Of a DNA stretch of 16,094 nt, positions 1-7,123 are shown in pieces. The position numbers and the translations under genes were made by a program. The DNA comes from an uncultured bacterium (GTDB lineage Bacteria > Bacillota > Clostridia > Oscillospirales > Ruminococcaceae): assembly GCA_905215595.1 (NCBI GenBank), contig CAJMQZ010000042.1, positions 1 through 16,094 on the forward strand. Reading direction: 5' to 3'. Numbering within the stretch: position 1 is the first letter of the stretch; every line of letters starts with the position of its first letter. Under the pieces are notes generated by a model. It made no database searches. It had not been told where the DNA came from and saw nothing but the letters and a program-made list of their open reading frames with translations.

Positions 1-14
1 ATCAGAAATTCAAA

Positions 15-707
<693 letters not shown>

Positions 708-722
708 TGTATATCCTCCTGT

Positions 723-754
723 GTGGTCATGCGGGCAGTGTTATGCCCTCCCAC
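723..754 (-). promoter_or_regulatory. Putative L1-binding hairpin before rplA
   Basis: Read on the minus strand, an outer helix GTGG (754-751) / CCAC (726-723) encloses an unpaired GA, an inner helix GGGC (748-745) / GCCC (736-733), and a 3' loop GCATGA. The arrangement GTGGGAG...GCATG...CCAC resembles the L1-binding part of 23S rRNA (helices 76-78). A sister copy lies before rplK at 1214-1250. It ends two bases from the rplA ribosome binding site, so bound L1 could block translation. The function is inferred from this resemblance and from known L1 autoregulation. Confidence 0.55.
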
Positions 755-764
755 TGTTTATGTC

Positions 765-1190
765 TCAGCCCTCGACGGTAACGCCCATGGTGCGGCAGGT
801 GCCACGGACCATGCTGCATGCAGCTTCCAGAGAAGCAGCGTTCAGGTCGGGCATCTTGGTCTTGGCGATCTCTTCCACCTGAGCGGCGGTCAGAGTAGCG
901 ACCTTTTCCTTGTTGGGCTTGCCGGAAGCGGTGTTGATGCCAGCTGCCTTCTTGATCAGAACGGCTGCCGGAGGAGTCTTGGTGATGAAGCTGAAGGAGC
1001 GGTCAGCGTACACGGTGATGACGACGGGGATCACATAACCCATCTGGTTCTTGGTACGCTCGTTGAACTCCTTGGTGAACGCCATGATGTTGACGCCCTT
1101 CTGACCCAGAGCAGGGCCAACAGGGGGAGCCGGAGTCGCCTTGCCGGCCTCGATCTGCAGCTTAATGTAGCCAGTAACTTTCTGTGCCAT
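765..1190 (-). CDS. rplK: 50S ribosomal protein L11
   Basis: The 141-aa product matches the normal length of L11, which binds the GTPase-associated centre of 23S rRNA and contacts elongation factors and, during starvation, RelA-type factors. The hallmark proline-rich N-terminal segment PAPPVGPALGQKGVNI spans residues 20-35, and the C-terminal rRNA-binding domain ends in GTCRTMGVTVEG. The ATG at 1190 is chosen over an in-frame start 27 codons upstream because GGAGG (1201-1205) lies 10 bases before it and the family begins MAQKVTGYIKLQ. rplA follows after 57 bases. The 136 bases between nusG and this start are rich in hairpins, including a probable L1 site. Confidence 0.97.
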   Translation of the reverse strand: MAQKVTGYIKLQIEAGKATPAPPVGPALGQKGVNIMAFTKEFNERTKNQMGYVIPVVITVYADRSFSFITKTPPAAVLIKKAAGINTASGKPNKEKVATLTAAQVEEIAKTKMPDLNAASLEAACSMVRGTCRTMGVTVEG

Positions 1191-1213
1191 GATAAATGCA
1201 CCTCCAAAAATCT

Positions 1214-1250
1214 GTGGTGAGTTGCGGCGCAGTGTCTCTGCGCCTCCCAC
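1214..1250 (-). promoter_or_regulatory. Putative L1-binding hairpin before rplK
   Basis: On the minus strand the outer helix GTGG (1250-1247) / CCAC (1217-1214) flanks an unpaired GA, a perfect 7-bp inner helix GGCGCAG (1244-1238) / CTGCGCC (1232-1226) with a 5-base loop, and a 3' loop starting GCA. It shares GTGGGAG, ACACTG and GCA with the copy at 723-754. The site lies just upstream of the rplK ribosome binding site, the usual position of L1 control in L11-L1 operons. Confidence 0.55.
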
Positions 1251-1295
1251 GAGCGCGTGCACGCTGCACACGCTCTATAAGAACCGCACTGCGGT
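1251..1295 (-). other. Two hairpins in the nusG-rplK spacer
   Basis: An 11-bp stem with a 3-base loop occupies 1251-1275; its single mismatch becomes a U-G pair in minus-strand RNA. A second small hairpin ACCGC/GCGGT lies at 1283-1295. Neither is followed by a T run, so they are not obvious terminators. They may be RNA processing or folding elements ahead of the L1 site. Confidence 0.45.
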
Positions 1296-1326
1296 CTTAC
1301 CTTGGTAAACGGAACTTGCCGATTGG

Positions 1327-1878
1327 TTACGGCAGCTCGACCTGACCGATCTCCACCTCTGCGGGGGTCTCGCGGCCGAACATGTTGACCTTGAGCTTCA
1401 CTTTGAAGTTCTCGGTATCAATGGCCTCCACAAGGCCCATAAAGCCTTCCAGAGGACCTGCGGTGATCTGCACGGTATCGCCGACATTGAAGTCAACGGT
1501 AAGCGGTGCAGCCTTCTCCACACCCATCTTCTCCACTTCTTCGGCAGAGAGGGGAACGGGCTTGGAGGCGGGGCCGACAAAACCGGTGCAGCCGCGCGTG
1601 TTGCGCACGACATACCAGGTATCGTCGTTCATCACCATTTTGACCAGAACGTAGCCGGGGAACAGCTTGTGCTCCACCATCTTCTGCTTGCCGTTCTTGT
1701 CGATCTCAGGAACCATCTCGACGGGAACCTTGATGTCGCAGATCAGATCCTGCAGGTGGCGGTTCTCCACCATGGTCTGCAGGTCGTTTGCGACCTTGTT
1801 CTCATAACCGGAATAGGTATGCACAACATACCAAAGAGCCTCAGTGGACTCATCTACCAGCTTGGTTGATTCTTCCAT
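1327..1878 (-). CDS. nusG: Transcription elongation/antitermination factor NusG
   Basis: The 183-aa protein has the two standard NusG domains. The NGN domain, about residues 15-108, starts with LWYVVHTYSGYENKVA and carries FPGYVLVKM (73-81) for RNA polymerase clamp binding. A C-terminal KOW domain (about 131-165; VGDTVQITAGPLEGFMGLV) contacts Rho or ribosomal protein S10. Its length is usual; a short acidic tail of about 14 residues precedes the NGN domain. The ATG at 1878 has GGAGG at 1889-1893. It sits between secE (30 bases upstream) and rplK in the order conserved across bacteria. Confidence 0.98.
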   Translation of the reverse strand: MEESTKLVDESTEALWYVVHTYSGYENKVANDLQTMVENRHLQDLICDIKVPVEMVPEIDKNGKQKMVEHKLFPGYVLVKMVMNDDTWYVVRNTRGCTGFVGPASKPVPLSAEEVEKMGVEKAAPLTVDFNVGDTVQITAGPLEGFMGLVEAIDTENFKVKLKVNMFGRETPAEVEIGQVELP

Positions 1879-1908
1879 TTTGGTTGACCCTCCGTTTCAA
1901 GATGATTC

Positions 1909-2160
1909 TCAGGCGCCGATGATCAGGCCGAGGATGCCGCCAAAGATGGCATCCAGCAGGATCATCACGACCGCTGCGATCGCAACAGTGACGAGCACAA
2001 CGACAGTGTTGGTCTTGATGTCCTCCTTGGAGGGCCAGACCACCTTTTTCAGTTCGCTCTTGGTGTCACGGAAGAACTTGGCAACGCGTGCACAGAAGTT
2101 CTTCACAGCGGTTTTAGCTCTGGCCACAAAGCCCGGCTTTTTCTCGGTTTTGTCTGCCAT
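1909..2160 (-). CDS. secE: Preprotein translocase subunit SecE
   Basis: This 83-aa protein is a small, single-span SecE as found in Firmicutes; it clamps SecY in the membrane translocon. A basic cytosolic N-terminal part (residues 1-35) is followed by the conserved amphipathic motif SELKKVVWPSKED (35-47) and one hydrophobic segment, about residues 52-81. Two or three membrane spans are found only in enteric-type SecE, so one is normal here. The ribosome binding site is modest (GAAAGG at 2171-2176). It lies between rpmG and nusG, the classic context. Confidence 0.96.
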   Translation of the reverse strand: MADKTEKKPGFVARAKTAVKNFCARVAKFFRDTKSELKKVVWPSKEDIKTNTVVVLVTVAIAAVVMILLDAIFGGILGLIIGA

Positions 2161-2178
2161 AGTGCGTCCGCCTTTCTT

Positions 2179-2328
2179 TTACTTGGTTTCGCGATGAACG
2201 GTGTGCTTCTTGCAGAAACGGCAGTACTTCTTCATCTCGAGACGATCGGGGTTGTTCTTCTTGTTCTTCGTGGTGTTGTAGTTGCGCTGCTTGCACTCGG
2301 TGCAGGCCAGAGTGATTTTAACGGTCAT
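2179..2328 (-). CDS. rpmG: 50S ribosomal protein L33
   Basis: This 49-aa reading frame begins MTVKITLACTECKQRNY and ends at a TAA at 2179-2181. Two CxxC pairs (Cys9/Cys12 and Cys36/Cys39) show the zinc-ribbon (C+) form of L33, a small basic protein near the E site of the large subunit. Some bacteria also carry a cysteine-free paralogue used under zinc starvation; this copy is the zinc-binding one. GGAGGT at 2337-2342 lies 8 bases before the ATG. It is the first gene of the rpmG-secE-nusG-rplK-rplA operon. Confidence 0.96.
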   Translation of the reverse strand: MTVKITLACTECKQRNYNTTKNKKNNPDRLEMKKYCRFCKKHTVHRETK

Positions 2329-2431
2329 TTGTTGACACCTCCATTATAACGGTTGTTTTGAACCTCCCTCGGGTGCGGGTGGCAGCTGTAAAAACAGGCG
2401 CACTTAATAACCCCGCAAAAGAGGTGATATC

Positions 2432-2460
2432 ATTGTACCACGCGTTTTTCAATCCGTCAA
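2432..2460 (-). promoter_or_regulatory. Promoter of the rpmG-secE-nusG-rplKA operon
   Basis: On the minus strand TTGACG (2460-2455) is separated by 17 bases from TACAAT (2437-2432), a near-consensus vegetative promoter. Transcription would start near 2425, giving a leader of about 97 bases before rpmG. The gene-free interval 2329-2637 (309 bases) otherwise holds only this promoter, the divergent ddl promoter and AT-rich spacer. Confidence 0.7.
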
Positions 2461-2537
2461 GCAGAAAAAAGCGATTTTGAGAAACTTTTTTCGCAGCCAC
2501 TGCCTTTTTGTCCCAAGGCGGCTTTTTTGCATTCTGC

Positions 2538-2566
2538 TTGCATCGCGGGCGTAGATATTGTATAAT
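2538..2566 (+). promoter_or_regulatory. Promoter of the ddl-murI-argS operon
   Basis: TTGCAT (2538-2543), a 17-base spacer and a perfect TATAAT (2561-2566) make a good vegetative promoter. The predicted leader to ddl is about 65 bases and contains a 5-bp hairpin GCCCC/GGGGC at 2599-2614 with no significant T run after it. The ribosome binding site AGGAG is at 2624-2628. Confidence 0.7.
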
Positions 2567-2637
2567 GAATCGAAACGGCATTTTACCGGTTTGAAGCCGC
2601 CCCTTTACCGGGGCTTTATAAATAGGAGTGAGATATC

Positions 2638-3732
2638 ATGCAGTCTGCAAATAAAATGTGCGTGGCTCTGTTGTTTGGCGGTATGTCCAGCGAACATGAG
2701 GTCAGCTGTGTCTCTGTGGGCAACTTTGTCCGCAACATCGACCGCAGCAAATACGAGGTGCTCACTGTGGGCATCACCAAGGAGGGCCGCTGGCTCTATA
2801 CCGAGGCCACGGCGGAACAGATGGCCGATGGCAGCTGGGAAGAGCTGCCCGGCAATATGGCCTGCGTGATCAGCCCGGACCGCGCCGACCACGGCATGAT
2901 CCTGTTTACCCCGGACGGCCGGGTGGAAAAGATGCACCTTGACGTGGTGATCCCGGTGCTCCACGGTCTGTGGGGCGAGGACGGCACCGTGCAGGGCCTG
3001 CTGGAGCTGGCAGGCATCGCCTATGTGGGCTGCGGCGTGCTGGCAAGCTCTGTGTGCATGGACAAGGCTGTGGCCAACGCCCTGTTTGAGGCCAACGGTG
3101 TGCCCCACACCAAGTGGGTAGCCGCCAACCGTTGGGAGATCGAGAAGGATCTGGAGGGCGTTTGCGCCGGTGTGGAACAAAAGCTGGGCTGGCCGGTGTT
3201 CGTCAAGCCCGCCAACGCAGGCTCCAGTGTGGGCATCTCCAAGGTGTCCAGTCAGGAGGAGCTGAAGGCTGCCATCGCCCTTGCACTGGAAAACGACCGC
3301 AAGGTGGTATTTGAAGCCTTTGTGGACGGACAGGAAGTGGAGTGCGCCGTCATCGGTTCTGACCCCGCTGTTGCCACCCGTCCCGGTGAGATCCTTGCCG
3401 GTGCAGAGTTCTACACCTATGATGATAAGTACAAGAACGGCGTGAGCCAGACCGTCATCCCGGCACATCTGCCGGAAGCCAAGCTGGACGAGGTAAAGAC
3501 CTACGCCGCCATGGCCTACACCGCACTGAACTGCGAGGGTCTGGCACGGTGCGATTTCTTTGTGGAAAAGAACACCGGCCGGGTGCTCATCAACGAGATC
3601 AACACCTTCCCCGGCTTTACCGCCATCAGCATGTACCCCAAGCTCATGGAGCATGAGGGTCTGCCGGTACCGCAGCTCATCGACCGCCTGATCGCACTGG
3701 CGGTGGAAAGGACGGAAAAGCAGCATGGATAA
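2638..3732 (+). CDS. ddl: D-alanine--D-alanine ligase
   Basis: The 364-aa ATP-grasp enzyme joins two D-alanines for the peptidoglycan stem peptide in the cytosol. Visible motifs are GGMSSEHEVS (14-23) in the substrate-binding N-terminal domain, VLHGLWGEDGTVQG (107-120), the ATP-binding segment KPANAGSSVG (190-199), and the metal-binding INEINTFPGFT (319-329). The omega-loop reads YDDKYKNG, with Lys264-Tyr265 as in D-Ala-D-Ala-type ligases, so this is unlikely to be a D-Ala-D-Lac (VanA-like) resistance enzyme. The ATG has AGGAG nine bases upstream; an earlier in-frame start lacks one and overlaps the promoter. The 3' end overlaps murI by 8 bases, implying coupled translation. Confidence 0.97.
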   Translation: MQSANKMCVALLFGGMSSEHEVSCVSVGNFVRNIDRSKYEVLTVGITKEGRWLYTEATAEQMADGSWEELPGNMACVISPDRADHGMILFTPDGRVEKMHLDVVIPVLHGLWGEDGTVQGLLELAGIAYVGCGVLASSVCMDKAVANALFEANGVPHTKWVAANRWEIEKDLEGVCAGVEQKLGWPVFVKPANAGSSVGISKVSSQEELKAAIALALENDRKVVFEAFVDGQEVECAVIGSDPAVATRPGEILAGAEFYTYDDKYKNGVSQTVIPAHLPEAKLDEVKTYAAMAYTALNCEGLARCDFFVEKNTGRVLINEINTFPGFTAISMYPKLMEHEGLPVPQLIDRLIALAVERTEKQHG

Positions 3733-4549
3733 TCGCCCCATCGGTGTGTTCGACAGCGGTCTGGGCGGCCTGACCGGCGTGCGGGAACTGCGCAAGCGCC
3801 TGCCCCATGAGGATATCATCTACTTCGGCGATACCGGCCGGGTGCCCTACGGCAGCCGCAGCCCGGAGACCATTCTGCAGTACGCCCGGCAGGACGTGGC
3901 CTTTTTGCTTTCCAAAAACGTCAAGTGCATCATGGCGGCCTGCGGCACAGTGTCCAGCACCTACCCGGCTGCGGAGGCAGCCCAGCTGCCGGTGCCCTAC
4001 CTTGGCGTAGTGGATGCCGCCGCCCGGGAAGCAGCCTTTGTCACCCGCAACCGCCGCATCGGCGTCATTGGCACAGCCGCCACCATCCGCTCCCGCAGCT
4101 ACGAAAAGCTGCTGCGGCAGCTGGTGCCCGGGGTGGAGATCACTGCCCGCCCCTGCCCGCTGTTTGTACCGCTGGTGGAGGCCGGGTATGTGGATCACAG
4201 CGAAGCCGGAAAGCAGCAGATCACGAAGCTGGTCATTGCCCAATACCTGACCGAGGTGCGCGAAGCCGGGGTAGATACCCTGATTTTGGGCTGCACCCAC
4301 TACCCGCTGCTGAAAAGTATGATCGGGGAGTTTATGGGCCCGGGCGTCACGCTGGTGGACCCCGCCATGACTGCCGCCCATCATCTGGAGCGGATGCTCG
4401 CCGAGCGCGGGCTGCGCGCCAGCCACGAGAACGGGCAGGCACACTTTTACGTCAGCGATGTGCCGGACAGCTTTGTGCAGACGGCAGACCTGTTCCTGGG
4501 CGAGTACAAGGGCGGCCCGGTGGAGCAGATCGCCATTGATAAATATTGA
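3725..4549 (+). CDS. murI: Glutamate racemase
   Basis: The 274-aa product makes D-glutamate for peptidoglycan by cofactor-free racemisation. DSGLGG (10-15) carries the conserved Asp and Ser, and two catalytic cysteines are present: Cys73 in AACGTVSS and Cys190 in LGCTHYPLL (188-196). The first cysteine motif is normally CNTA; here Gly74 replaces the substrate-contacting Asn, and the usual DTAR-PYG reads DTGRVPYG (36-43), so this belongs to a variant subfamily. Both cysteines are intact and length is normal, so activity is expected. It overlaps ddl by 8 bases, placing two D-amino-acid wall-precursor enzymes in one transcript. Confidence 0.95.
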   Translation: MDNRPIGVFDSGLGGLTGVRELRKRLPHEDIIYFGDTGRVPYGSRSPETILQYARQDVAFLLSKNVKCIMAACGTVSSTYPAAEAAQLPVPYLGVVDAAAREAAFVTRNRRIGVIGTAATIRSRSYEKLLRQLVPGVEITARPCPLFVPLVEAGYVDHSEAGKQQITKLVIAQYLTEVREAGVDTLILGCTHYPLLKSMIGEFMGPGVTLVDPAMTAAHHLERMLAERGLRASHENGQAHFYVSDVPDSFVQTADLFLGEYKGGPVEQIAIDKY

Positions 4550-4563
4550 TAAGGAAAAACAAC

Positions 4564-5040
4564 GTGAGCAAGCCACTGAAGGAAGACTATATCATCCGCA
4601 TCAAAAGCCGCATTGAGCAGCGGCTGGACGAACCGGCTGCGGAGGAAGAAAAAGAAGAATTTGTGGAGCTGATGACCCGGGGTAGCCTTGTGCTGAAGGG
4701 CGGCAGCTACTATGTGACCTACCGCGAGACCGAGACCACCGGCTACGAGGGCTGCACCACCACCCTGAAGATCGCCGCAGACGGCAGCCGGGTGGCGATG
4801 CTGCGGTTCGGCAAGGGCGGCGGGGCAGGTACCCAGCTGCTGATCGAAAAAGGCCGCCGCAACCTGTGCCACTACGAGACCGGCTTCGGCTCCATGACCT
4901 TGGGCGTAACTGCGGACGAGATCGACTGTCAGCTGACCGAAAAGGGCGGCACCGCCCGGTTTGCCTACCTGCTGGATGCCGACAGCGCCGAGCTGGTGAG
5001 CCGCAACCGTCTGGAAGTTACCGTGACCCATGTGAATTGA
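4564..5040 (+). CDS. DUF1934 family beta-barrel protein (YwiB-like)
   Basis: The 158-aa protein matches the DUF1934/YwiB family, small calycin-like beta-barrels of unknown function. Visible are KEDYIIRIKSRIEQ at the start, a run of beta-strand patterns (SYYVTYRETETTGYEGCTTTLKI, about 46-68), and a late strand DEIDCQLTEKGGTARFAYLLD. The GTG at 4564 is preferred: AAGGA at 4551-4555 lies 8 bases before it, whereas a TTG 18 bases upstream would overlap the murI stop without a binding site. DUF1934 genes commonly precede argS in Firmicutes (ywiB-argS in Bacillus subtilis), and argS follows directly here. No catalytic motif is apparent. Confidence 0.85.
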   Translation: MSKPLKEDYIIRIKSRIEQRLDEPAAEEEKEEFVELMTRGSLVLKGGSYYVTYRETETTGYEGCTTTLKIAADGSRVAMLRFGKGGGAGTQLLIEKGRRNLCHYETGFGSMTLGVTADEIDCQLTEKGGTARFAYLLDADSAELVSRNRLEVTVTHVN

Positions 5041-5075
5041 TGAAGTTCCCTGAGACTGTGAAAGGAATCCGACCC

Positions 5076-6890
5076 ATGACTGATTTTGAAAAGACCTACC
5101 AGAACTACAACCCCCGGCAGGCTGCGCTGGATGAGGCACGCGCTCTGCTGACCGCAGCCGCCAAGGCTGCCATGGCAGACGGCACCCTGCCCGAGGCAGA
5201 ACTGCCCGCCTTTATCGTGGAGATCCCCGCCGATGTGAAGAACGGTGATATCGCCTCCAACCTCGCCATGGCCGGTGCACGCACTTGGCGCAAGGCACCT
5301 AAGATGATCGCAGACGCCCTGCTGGCACACCTGCCGTCCCTTGAGAACAGCGTGTTCTCCAAGGTGGAAGTTGCCGGCCCCGGCTTCATCAACCTGTTCC
5401 TGTCCCAGAGCTTCTGGGCAGGCGTGGTGCTGGGTGCCTGCGCCAACAAGGAGTACGGCCGCACCGACCACGGCAAGGGCGCAAAGTACAATGTGGAGTT
5501 CGTTTCTGCCAACCCCACCGGCCCCATGCACATGGGCAACGCCCGCGGCGGCGCGCTGGGCGACTGTCTGGCCGCTGTGCTGGACTGGTCCGGCTACGAT
5601 GTGACCCGCGAGTTCTATATCAACGACGCCGGTAACCAGATTCAGAAGTTCGGCAAAAGTCTGGCTGTGCGCTACCTGCAGCAGTTCTGCGGCGAGGAGG
5701 CCTATCCCCTGCCCAAGGAGTGCTATCAGGGCGGCGACATCAAGGTGCTGGCCGGTGAGTTCGCTGAGCTGAACGGCGACAAGTACGTTGCCGCCTGCAA
5801 GGGTATGGACGAGGAAGCTCTGTTTGAGAGCGAAGCCTTTGCCGCCCTCAAGGACGCACTGGTGGCCTATGCCCTGCCCAAGAATATTGCTGCTCTGAAA
5901 CGCGACCTCGGCAAGTACCGCATTGATTACGACGTCTGGTTCCACGAGAGCACCCTGCACGAGTCCGGCGCAGTGCTGGCTGTGGTGGATAAGCTGCTGG
6001 AGCTGGGTGCCTGCTACAAGGCCGAGGACGGCGCCATCATGTACCGCAGCGCCCAGTACGCTGCTAAGTACGGCACCGTGAACAAGAAAAAGACCGAGGA
6101 CGGCACCGAGGAAGAGGCCAAGGACGAGGTGCTCGTCCGCGCCAACGGCATTCCCACCTACTTTGCCGCCGATATCGCCTACCACTACAACAAGCTGGCT
6201 ACCCGCGGATTTGCCAAGGCCATCGACGTGTGGGGCGCAGACCACCACGGCCATGTGGCCCGCATGAAGGGTGCCATGGATGCCATCGGCCTGAACGGCG
6301 AAGATCTGGACGTTGTGCTGATGCAGATGGTCAACCTGATGCGCGACGGCCAGCCTGTGCGGATGTCCAAGCGCACCGGCAATGCCATCACCCTGACCGA
6401 CCTGCTGGAAGAGGTGCCCATCGACAGCGCACGCTTCCTGTTCAATATGCACGACGCAGGCAGCGGCATCGATTTTGACCTCGATCAGGCTGTCAAGACC
6501 GACAATGATAACCCCGTGTACTATGTGCAGTATGCCCATGCCCGCATCTGCTCCATCCTGAAAAAGATGGAGAGCGAGGGCGTGCAGTTTGCCGGTGCCG
6601 AGAAGGTGGATGCCACCCTGCTCACCGAGCCTTCCGAGATGGATCTGATCCGGATGCTGGCTGCCTTCCCGCAGGAGATCGTGATGGCTGCCGAGAAATA
6701 CGACCCCAGCCGCATCAACCGCTTTGTCATCGACCTTGCAAGCGCCTTCCACCGCTTCTACGGCAACTGCCGCATTCAGGGCGCAGACCCCGCCGTGCAG
6801 CAGGCACGCCTTGCCTTGTGCATCGGCGTGAAGAACGTCATCTTCAATGTGCTCACCATGTTCAAGATCAACGTGCCCGAGAAGATGTAA
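5076..6890 (+). CDS. argS: Arginyl-tRNA synthetase
   Basis: The 604-aa class I synthetase charges tRNA-Arg. An N-terminal Add1-type domain (about 5-110, including GDIASNLAM and GPGFINLFLS) recognises the tRNA D-loop. The Rossmann core carries the HIGH equivalent HMGN (152-155) inside SANPTGPMHMGNARGG, then WGADHHGHVARMK (386-398) and the KMSKS equivalent RMSKRTGN (429-436). The C-terminal part is the DALR anticodon-binding domain, ending FKINVPEKM. It is slightly longer than many bacterial ArgS; a lysine/glutamate-rich stretch at 337-351 may be an insertion. The ATG at 5076 has AAAGGA nine bases upstream; an in-frame ATG at 5040 lacks one. It is last in the operon and followed by a terminator. 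Confidence 0.97.
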   Translation: MTDFEKTYQNYNPRQAALDEARALLTAAAKAAMADGTLPEAELPAFIVEIPADVKNGDIASNLAMAGARTWRKAPKMIADALLAHLPSLENSVFSKVEVAGPGFINLFLSQSFWAGVVLGACANKEYGRTDHGKGAKYNVEFVSANPTGPMHMGNARGGALGDCLAAVLDWSGYDVTREFYINDAGNQIQKFGKSLAVRYLQQFCGEEAYPLPKECYQGGDIKVLAGEFAELNGDKYVAACKGMDEEALFESEAFAALKDALVAYALPKNIAALKRDLGKYRIDYDVWFHESTLHESGAVLAVVDKLLELGACYKAEDGAIMYRSAQYAAKYGTVNKKKTEDGTEEEAKDEVLVRANGIPTYFAADIAYHYNKLATRGFAKAIDVWGADHHGHVARMKGAMDAIGLNGEDLDVVLMQMVNLMRDGQPVRMSKRTGNAITLTDLLEEVPIDSARFLFNMHDAGSGIDFDLDQAVKTDNDNPVYYVQYAHARICSILKKMESEGVQFAGAEKVDATLLTEPSEMDLIRMLAAFPQEIVMAAEKYDPSRINRFVIDLASAFHRFYGNCRIQGADPAVQQARLALCIGVKNVIFNVLTMFKINVPEKM

Positions 6891-6901
6891 CATAAAACCA
6901 C

Positions 6902-6941
6902 AGGGGCTGTTGCACAGCATTTGGCGCAACAGCCCCTTTTT
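6902..6941 (+). terminator. Intrinsic terminator after argS
   Basis: A perfect 11-bp stem GGGGCTGTTGC (6903-6913) / GCAACAGCCCC (6926-6936), extended by an A-T pair, with a 12-base loop, is followed by TTTTT. It closes the ddl-argS operon 12 bases after the argS stop. Confidence 0.92.
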
Positions 6942-6981
6942 ACGGTGTATGGTAGGAAAGCAGCTGCCGCTTCCGTCACGA

Positions 6982-7090
6982 CCCCTCCCGTGAAAATGCG
7001 TTTGTCGCGCTCCGCAGAGCGCGACAAACGCGAAATAAAAATAATCTTTCCTCTGAATATGCGCAAAGCAACGCGGAGCGCATTCCAAAT
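6982..7090 (+). repeat. Palindromic intergenic repeat, long copy
   Basis: This roughly 109-base element lies between the argS terminator and dusB. Bases 6985-7020 match 13187-13222 with one mismatch, and its right end (7067-7090) resembles 13220-13244. It contains a perfect 15-bp inverted repeat, 6998-7012 / 7017-7031, with a 4-base loop, then an AT-rich linker and a second hairpin TGCGC/GCGCA (7060-7082). Its first 18 bases also recur exactly inverted at 8256-8273. No coding capacity is apparent. Confidence 0.75.
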
Positions 7091-7123
7091 CGTCTACCCC
7101 CAAAACAGATACAAGGAGAACCC

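Noticed and set aside
2343..2348. TATAAT on the minus strand just before rpmG
   Set aside because: It directly abuts the rpmG ribosome binding site, so transcription would start inside or after it, and no -35 box lies 16-18 bases upstream. The promoter at 2432-2460 fits better.
2502..2528. Possible terminator GCCTT/AAGGC followed by TTTTTT between the divergent promoters
   Set aside because: The stem is only 5 bp and it lies upstream of both promoters, where no transcript is expected to need termination.
5040..5075. Earlier ATG for argS overlapping the DUF1934 stop
   Set aside because: No ribosome binding site precedes it, while AAAGGA lies nine bases before the ATG at 5076. Translational coupling from 5040 cannot be fully excluded.
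4965..7103. 712-codon minus-strand open frame opposite argS
   Set aside because: Its translation is compositionally odd (His/Gly/Leu/Val rich) and matches no family I recognise, while the plus strand encodes a complete arginyl-tRNA synthetase.
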